A stretch of 64,000 nucleotides of DNA from NCBI RefSeq assembly GCF_015163075.1, contig NZ_JADDXU010000018.1, forward strand, positions 124,001 through 188,000, written 5' to 3'. Every line of letters begins with the position of its first letter. Within the stretch, counting starts at the first letter, position 1. Under the pieces are notes generated by a model, which saw only the letters and a program-made list of their open reading frames with translations, was not told the DNA's origin and searched no databases. This DNA is from Streptomyces justiciae. Its GTDB lineage: Bacteria > Actinomycetota > Actinomycetes > Streptomycetales > Streptomycetaceae. Positions 58,834 to 64,000 of the stretch are shown here, piece after piece. The position numbers and the translations under genes were made by a program.

Positions 58834-61149
58834 TCAGCTCGACGCCAACTGTGGGGTGAGCAGCACCTGTAGGCGGGTTGTGCGGGGCTTTGCCTCGATT
58901 TCTGCCACTGCCCTGGGGAGGGCCTGTTCTGCGCCGTGTACCACTGACAGGTGGCGGGAGGCTCTGCTGAAGGCTGTGTAGACCCAGGGGCGGGTCAGGG
59001 ACTGGGTGGCGTCGCCCGGGAGGACCACCACCACCGCCGGCCAGCGGCCGCCGGCCGCCTGGTGGGCGGTCAGGGCCCAGCCGTGGCGGACGGACTGGTC
59101 CACGCGGTCCTTCGGGACGACGACGGCCTCGCCCGAGCAGGTCAGGTGCAGGCCCTCCGCGTCGGCCTTCACCACTTTGCCCGGCAGGGTGCGGCCCGGG
59201 GCGGGGGAGTAGGCGACGCGGTCGCCGGGGTCGAAGCCGCCGAAGCGGCCCGGGCCCGGGTTGAGGCGCTCCTTGAGCGCGGCGTTGAGGGCGCGGGTGC
59301 CCGCCGCTCCGCCGTGGCCCGGAGTGATGACCTGGGTGTCCTCGGGCGGGACGCCGATCGCCCGCGGCACCGAGTCGGCGACGAGCTGCACGGTCCGGTG
59401 CACGGCCTCGCCAGCGTCCCGCACCGGCACGATCACGACCTCCTTGCCGGGGGCCTCGACCTGGTTCAGCTCGCCGATGCCGATACCGGAGACCAACTCG
59501 CCCAGCGGACCGGGGTCGGGGAGCCGGGAGGCCACCTGGGGGCAGACCCGCGCGGCCAGCAGATCGGCGAACACCCGCCCCGGCCCCGCCGACCACAGAA
59601 CCCCCGGGTCTCCGGCCAGCAGCAGCCGCGCCCCATCCGGCAACGACTCCGTGAGCAGCGCCGCCGTCTCCACGTCCAGTTGCGGCGCGTCGAGCACGAC
59701 GAGGAGGTCCAGGTCGAGGGCGCCGTCGGCGTCCCGGCCCGGGCCCTCGGCGCCGGACAGGAGACCGCTGACCGTCGTCACGGTCGTCGCGCCGGGGACC
59801 AGGGCCGCGAAGCGGTCGCGCCCGAGCGGGCCGTGGGCCGTCGCCCAGGCACGCAGGCCGAGTTCCTGAGCCGCCTGGAGCAGTGCCGCCGGTTCCGCCA
59901 GGGACGCCTCCCCGCCGGTGTGCAGGACCAGGCCGTGCGCCGCGACCGCGCGGATCAGCTCACCGGCCGACGCCTGCGCGGCGCCCGCCGCACGCTCCCA
60001 GTCCTCGGCCGATCCGTCCTGCTTGGGCGTCGAGTTGATCAGCCGGGCCAGTCCGTCGGCGAGGCTCTCCTCGGCCAGCGCGTACCGCTCCAGGCCGACC
60101 AGGACGCGGACCGGGCGCTCTTCGTCCTCGTCCTCGGGCTCCGGGGCACGCGGGTCGAGGGCGTCCTGGAAGACCAGGGCCTCGGCCTCCGCGAGGGTGT
60201 TCTGCACGGCCGCGTCGGCGTCCGGCACGCCCTGCTTGCCCAGCGCGGCGACGAGCGTGGGCAGTTCGAGGGCGGTGTGCCCGGCCAGTGCGGCCTGCTC
60301 CAGCAGCCAGACGGTCACGGCACGGCCCCGGCGCTCGTCGTCCGGGCCGCACTCCGCGCCCAGCAGCGCCCGCGCGAACCCGTCGGCCTGCTCCGGCCGT
60401 ACCCCGGTGACGCGCAGCAACTGCCAGGGATCGGCGCGCAGCTGATCGGCCGCGCCCTCCCCGAGAGCCGCGGCCACCTGCGGGACGAGCGCTTCGGGGG
60501 CGCCGCCCTCGGTCAGGACGCCGCGCACGGACGCGACGGTCTCGGCAGCGGGGGCCGCGGGTACGTCCGCGGCGACGGGCTGGGGGCGCTGCACGGGTTC
60601 CGGGGCGGGCCGGCGCGGTGCCGGGGGTTCGCTGAAGACCGCCGCCACCGGCTTGGCCCCGCTCTCCACCGCCCGCACGGCGGCGAGCAGATCGGCGGCC
60701 TTGCCGCTGAGCTTCGCGCCGCTCTCGACGGGCCCCTGCTTCTCGGCCTTCCGCCGCGCGATGCGCTCCCGCTCGATCTTCTGTGCCGCGAGCTCGGCCT
60801 CTGCCTCGGACAGCTGGGGAGCGGCCTCGCCGTCGCTTCCGGCCGCAGTTCCGCTTCCGGTGGCCGTCTCGCCTTCGGCCGCGGTCTCGTCCTCGGCCCC
60901 GGCCGAAGTTGCGCTTCCGGTGGCTGTCCCGCCTTCGGCCGCAGTCTCGTCCTCGGCCCCGGCTGAAGTTCCGCTTCCGGAGGCCGTCTCGTCCTCGGCC
61001 GCGGTCCCGTCCTGCTCGCCGGCGGCCTCGGGTGCCTCCTCCGTGACCTCGTCGGCCTGGGCGGCCTCGCTCTCGGCGGCACCGGCCTCTCCGGTCGCCG
61101 TCGCCTCCTCCGGCTCGGTCTCCTCCGTCGGCCCCGGCTCCGTGCTCAC
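58834..61149 (-). CDS. RecD2-like protein with destroyed ATPase motifs
   Basis: A 771-residue protein. The first ~150 residues are a low-complexity acidic tail with a repeated GAEDETAAEG unit. Helix-hairpin-helix-like region ~220-300 (LRADPWQLLRVTGVRPEQADGFARAL). Then a RecA-like pair: Walker A is replaced by HTGGEASLAEP (411-416), motif II is DAPQ (487-490) instead of DExQ, motif III is GDPGVLWSAGPG. The C-terminal SH3-like and UvrD_C_2 parts remain (VYTAFSRASRHLSVV). It resembles RecD2/TraA helicases but should not bind ATP normally. The GTG start overlaps the aldo/keto reductase stop. Confidence 0.8.
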   Translation of the reverse strand: MSTEPGPTEETEPEEATATGEAGAAESEAAQADEVTEEAPEAAGEQDGTAAEDETASGSGTSAGAEDETAAEGGTATGSATSAGAEDETAAEGETATGSGTAAGSDGEAAPQLSEAEAELAAQKIERERIARRKAEKQGPVESGAKLSGKAADLLAAVRAVESGAKPVAAVFSEPPAPRRPAPEPVQRPQPVAADVPAAPAAETVASVRGVLTEGGAPEALVPQVAAALGEGAADQLRADPWQLLRVTGVRPEQADGFARALLGAECGPDDERRGRAVTVWLLEQAALAGHTALELPTLVAALGKQGVPDADAAVQNTLAEAEALVFQDALDPRAPEPEDEDEERPVRVLVGLERYALAEESLADGLARLINSTPKQDGSAEDWERAAGAAQASAGELIRAVAAHGLVLHTGGEASLAEPAALLQAAQELGLRAWATAHGPLGRDRFAALVPGATTVTTVSGLLSGAEGPGRDADGALDLDLLVVLDAPQLDVETAALLTESLPDGARLLLAGDPGVLWSAGPGRVFADLLAARVCPQVASRLPDPGPLGELVSGIGIGELNQVEAPGKEVVIVPVRDAGEAVHRTVQLVADSVPRAIGVPPEDTQVITPGHGGAAGTRALNAALKERLNPGPGRFGGFDPGDRVAYSPAPGRTLPGKVVKADAEGLHLTCSGEAVVVPKDRVDQSVRHGWALTAHQAAGGRWPAVVVVLPGDATQSLTRPWVYTAFSRASRHLSVVHGAEQALPRAVAEIEAKPRTTRLQVLLTPQLASS

Positions 61150-62132
61150 AGCGTGCTCCAGTCGTGATCGGGATAGCGGTGCACGGGCGCCGACACGTCG
61201 TCGAGCGCCCGGCAGATCTCGTCAGGAAGACTAAGGGCCTCCACTGACAATGCCGCCGTGAGCTGCTGCGCGTTGCGCGCGCCGACGATCGGGGCGGTCA
61301 CCCCGGGCCGGTCGCGGACCCATGCGAGGGCCACCTGGAGCGGGGTCACCGCGAGCCCGTCGGCCGCGGTCTGCACGGCGTCCACGATGCGGCTCGCCGT
61401 GTCGTCGAGGTACGGCGCGACGAACGGCGCCAGATGCTCGGAGGCGCCCCGCGAGTCGACGGGCGTGGCGTCCCCCCGGTACTTGCCCGTGAGCACCCCC
61501 CGGCCCAGCGGGGAGGAGGGCAGCAGCCCGATGCCCAGGTCCAGCGCGGCCGGCAGCACCTCGCGCTCGACGCCCCGTTGGAGCAGGGAGTACTCCAGCT
61601 GCGTGGCCGCCAGCCGGGTCCGGGTGCCCGGTGCCGCCAGCTGCCAGGTCGCGGCCTTGGCGAGCTGCCAGCCGCAGAAGTTGGAGACGGCGGCGTAGCG
61701 CGCGCGGCCGCTGCTGACCGCCAGGTCGAGCGCCTGGAGGGTTTCCTCCAGCGGGGTTTCGGGGTCGTAGGCGTGGACGTGCCACACGTCGACGTAGTCC
61801 GTGCCGAGGCGGGTGAGGGAGGCGTCCAGCGCGGAGAGCAGATGGCCGCGCGAGCCGTCGAAGCGGCGGTCCGGGTCCGGCACGCTGCCCGCCTTGGTGG
61901 AGATGACCAGGTCCCGGCGCGGGACCAGGCCTTCTATGAGGCGTCCGAGCAGATACTCGGCCTCCCCGTCGCCGTACACGTCCGCCGTGTCGACGAGGCT
62001 GCCGCCCGCTTCCCAGAACGTCTTCAAGAGGTCCGCGGCGTCGTGCTCGTCGGTGTCCCTGCCCCACGTGAGGGTGCCGAGTCCGATACGGGACACACGC
62101 AGGCCGGTGCGGCCGAGATGCCTCTGCTCCAT
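61146..62132 (-). CDS. Aldo/keto reductase
   Basis: A 328-residue AKR. TIM-barrel marks: GLGTLTWG, SLVDTADVYGDGEAE (catalytic Asp and Tyr), VISTKAG (Lys), DVWHVHAYDP (His) and the NADP-binding end APIVGARNAQQL. It reduces an aldehyde or ketone; the substrate is unknown. ATG 62132 begins at the usual family position; 62144 is an alternative. No clear ribosome-binding site. Its stop overlaps the RecD2-like start (GTGA). Confidence 0.92.
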   Translation of the reverse strand: MEQRHLGRTGLRVSRIGLGTLTWGRDTDEHDAADLLKTFWEAGGSLVDTADVYGDGEAEYLLGRLIEGLVPRRDLVISTKAGSVPDPDRRFDGSRGHLLSALDASLTRLGTDYVDVWHVHAYDPETPLEETLQALDLAVSSGRARYAAVSNFCGWQLAKAATWQLAAPGTRTRLAATQLEYSLLQRGVEREVLPAALDLGIGLLPSSPLGRGVLTGKYRGDATPVDSRGASEHLAPFVAPYLDDTASRIVDAVQTAADGLAVTPLQVALAWVRDRPGVTAPIVGARNAQQLTAALSVEALSLPDEICRALDDVSAPVHRYPDHDWSTL

Positions 62133-62308
62133 GAGCGCCGACATTACTGGCCTGAACCAGTGGTGTGGGGGCCTGTGGACAACCAGTTTCCCTGATCGTC
62201 ACGGCATCGCTGTGGGCGGAAGAACACGACCGCGAACTGCCCCGATCCATGACCCCGCGCTAAGGTCGGCCCACAAGGGACGTTACTGATCGGTAAGGGG
62301 AATCGGCC

Positions 62309-63364
62309 ATGCAGCTCGGCATCAACCTCGGTTACTGGGGCGCCGGAATGGACGCGGACAATCTCGCCGTCGCCCAGGAGGCCGACCGCCTCGGGTACGC
62401 CGTCTGCTGGGCCGCCGAGGCCTACGGCTCCGACGCGGCCACCGTGCTCAGCTGGGTCGCGGCGCAGACCGAGCGCATCGACGTCGGCTCGGCCATCTTC
62501 CAGATCCCGGCCCGCCAGCCCGCGATGACGGCCATGACCGCCGCCACCCTCGACTCGCTCTCCCGCGGCCGTTTCCGCCTCGGCCTCGGCGTCTCGGGGC
62601 CGCAGGTCTCCGAGGGCTGGTACGGCGTCAAGTTCGACAAGCCGCTGGCCCGCACGCGTGAGTACGTCGAGATCGTGCGCAAGGCGATGACGCGCGAGCG
62701 GCTGTCCTACGACGGCGCGCACTGGACGCTGCCGCTGCCCGGCGGCCCCGGCAAGCCGCTCAAGCTGACCGTGCACCCGGAGCGCGAGCACATCCCGCTC
62801 TACATCGCCGCGATCGGCCCCAAGAACCTGGAGCAGACCGGTGAGATCGCCGACGGCGCGCTGCTGATCTTCCCCTCCGCGGCGCACCTGGAGGAGACCA
62901 CGATCAAGTACCTGCGGGCCGGGCGGGAGAAGGCCGGGAAGACCCTCGAAGGCTTCGACGTCCACCCGACGCTGCCGCTCGCGCTCGGCGAGGACAAGGA
63001 CGTGGCCACGCTCGCCGACACCTTCCGCCCCTACACGGCCCTGTACGTGGGCGGCATGGGCAGCGCCAAGCAGAACTTCTACAACCAGCTCGCCCAGCGC
63101 ATGGGCTTCGAGGCGGCCGCCGCCGAGGTCCAGGAGAAGTACCTCGCGGGCGACAAGCAGGGCGCCGCGGCGGCGATCCCGCACGACCTGATCGACCAGA
63201 CGACGCTGCTCGGTTCCGTGGACCGCATCGCCGACCGGATGAAGGAGTACGCGGCGGCCGGTGTCACCTCGCTGAGCCTCGCTCCCGCGGGCTTCACGCT
63301 CGACGAGCGGATCGCCGCGCTCCGCGCCGGCTCCGAGGCCCTGGAGCGGGCCGGACTCGCGTAA
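62309..63364 (+). CDS. LLM-class F420-dependent oxidoreductase
   Basis: A 351-residue luciferase-like (LLM) oxidoreductase: INLGYWGAGMDADNLAVAQEADRLGY, DVGSAIFQIPARQPAMTAMTAATLD, RFRLGLGVSGPQVSEGWYG and PLYIAAIGPKNLEQTG. Actinobacterial members of this subgroup use cofactor F420. The substrate is unknown. ATG 62309 follows AAGGGGAATC. It is divergent from the aldo/keto reductase and followed by a terminator. Confidence 0.9.
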   Translation: MQLGINLGYWGAGMDADNLAVAQEADRLGYAVCWAAEAYGSDAATVLSWVAAQTERIDVGSAIFQIPARQPAMTAMTAATLDSLSRGRFRLGLGVSGPQVSEGWYGVKFDKPLARTREYVEIVRKAMTRERLSYDGAHWTLPLPGGPGKPLKLTVHPEREHIPLYIAAIGPKNLEQTGEIADGALLIFPSAAHLEETTIKYLRAGREKAGKTLEGFDVHPTLPLALGEDKDVATLADTFRPYTALYVGGMGSAKQNFYNQLAQRMGFEAAAAEVQEKYLAGDKQGAAAAIPHDLIDQTTLLGSVDRIADRMKEYAAAGVTSLSLAPAGFTLDERIAALRAGSEALERAGLA

Positions 63365-63393
63365 CACCGGCTTCAGGAGGCCGGAAGTTTCTG

Positions 63394-63434
63394 CGGCCGT
63401 GGTGGGGGCTCGGGGGTCTTCCCCGCCACGGCCG
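63394..63434 (+). terminator. Terminator-like hairpin after the LLM gene
   Basis: A 14-bp stem with one G-T pair (63394-63407 with 63421-63434) and a 13-nt loop, 29 bp after the stop codon. Confidence 0.65.
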
Positions 63435-63599
63435 TCACGCAGAACAACGCGCGCGTGCCCGCCGGGTTACGCCCCGGACGTGACCCCGTGGGTCCTCCTT
63501 TTGGCGGAGTTGTCCGACACAGCTGTTGCAGCACCTCTCTCGCCGCATTTGACTCGTTCTTTGCGGATTGCCGCGGAGTCCCGCAGAGAGGTGCCCACG

Positions 63600-64000
63600 A
63601 TGCTTTCGGCCAAGAGTCTGTTCACCGAGATCCTCGACAACGACGATTCCTTCCGCCTGTTCTGCTCCATCGCCGCCAGCGGCGAGTCGCAGGGCGGCTG
63701 GGAGAACGCCCGCATCGCCGCCCTGGTCCCGGAGAGCGAGCGCGAACTCGCCCCCAAGATCACCCGGCACGGCGCCGACGAGGACAAACACGGCCGGATC
63801 TTCAACGCCCTGATGAAGAAGCGCGGCCTCGACCCCGTACCCGTACCCCCCGAGACCGACTACACGATGCTCCTGGAGCGCAACGGCATCGGTCTCGCCC
63901 ACGACAAGCTCAAGGCCGACCAGCCGCTCACCGTGCAGGACATCGTGACCTACCTCGCGCACAGCAGGGTCACCGAACAGCGCGCCTCCGAGCAGATGGA
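63600..64000 (+). CDS. Ferritin-like domain protein (cut by window edge)
   Basis: An open frame from ATG 63600 (GAGAGGTG upstream) to the edge gives 133 residues. Residues 5-110 look like a four-helix ferritin-like bundle: LFTEILDNDDSFRLFCSIAASGE, then ESERELAPKITRHGADEDKHGRIF with the metal-type ExxH (EDKH). Many Streptomyces carry such proteins, mostly uncharacterised; iron or oxygen chemistry is inferred from the motif only. The C-terminal half is missing. Confidence 0.7.
   Translation, partial: MLSAKSLFTEILDNDDSFRLFCSIAASGESQGGWENARIAALVPESERELAPKITRHGADEDKHGRIFNALMKKRGLDPVPVPPETDYTMLLERNGIGLAHDKLKADQPLTVQDIVTYLAHSRVTEQRASEQM

Noticed and set aside
60840..60990. Repeated ~60-bp units in the RecD2-like gene
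   Set aside because: They encode the acidic GAEDETAAEG repeats in frame; not an insertion element or regulatory repeat.
1..64000. Prophage, insertion sequence, integrase or CRISPR
   Set aside because: No transposase, integrase, phage structural gene, att-like duplication at the tRNA, or spacer array was seen, and composition is uniform apart from small AT-rich promoter gaps.

Overview
The window is a very GC-rich chromosomal stretch from a Streptomyces. The evidence is the extreme third-position GC bias of the real frames, a chpH-like short chaplin next to a chpC-like long chaplin, a [2Fe-2S] SoxR, class F sortase and F420-type (LLM) oxidoreductase genes, and a single in-frame TTA codon. The gene order (chaplin pair, gluconate genes, soxR) resembles the chpC-chpH to citrate-transporter part of the S. 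coelicolor core chromosome as I remember it. I see no prophage, insertion sequence, CRISPR array or rRNA. One tRNA gene is present, tRNA-Leu(GAG).

Left part (1-13.3 kb): the end of a TetR gene, a molybdopterin oxidoreductase, a CitMHS citrate transporter with an MFS exporter, a secreted protein followed by a class F sortase, an orphan sugar-type ABC ATPase, a small DUF3574 protein, an aldehyde/alcohol dehydrogenase pair and an MHS-type transporter.

Middle part (13.3-34.2 kb): mostly regulators and acyl-CoA metabolism. There are three TetR genes, an ArsR-like regulator, SoxR, a LysR, two acyl-CoA dehydrogenases, a MaoC dehydratase, an SDR plus acyl-CoA synthetase operon, and an APH-like kinase. 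Mixed in are an RNA ligase lacking its nucleophilic lysine, a BKACE-type enzyme, a penicillin acylase, a serine hydrolase and a DUF1343 muramidase. Three families of palindromic operators link these genes. The most striking is a 20-bp site found in front of four separate operons.

Right part (34.3-64 kb): a His-rich metal-binding protein, quinone oxidoreductase, DUF202 pair, NUDIX hydrolase, transporters, a TTA-containing TPR-like gene, a sulfite-oxidase-like protein with a cytochrome b partner, a gluconate regulon (gntP, gntK and a divergent FCD regulator), a membrane NRPS of the poly-amino-acid synthetase (Pls) type paired with an M1 peptidase, a pectate lyase, the tRNA, an M20 peptidase, the chaplin pair, a RecD2-like protein whose ATPase motifs are destroyed, an aldo/keto reductase, an LLM oxidoreductase and a truncated ferritin-like gene.

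Most promising for new biology: the four-operon operator set, the RNA ligase without its lysine, the RecD2-like pseudo-helicase, the Pls-like synthetase with a lysine-type specificity code, and a dispersed intergenic repeat that occurs in a short and a long form.
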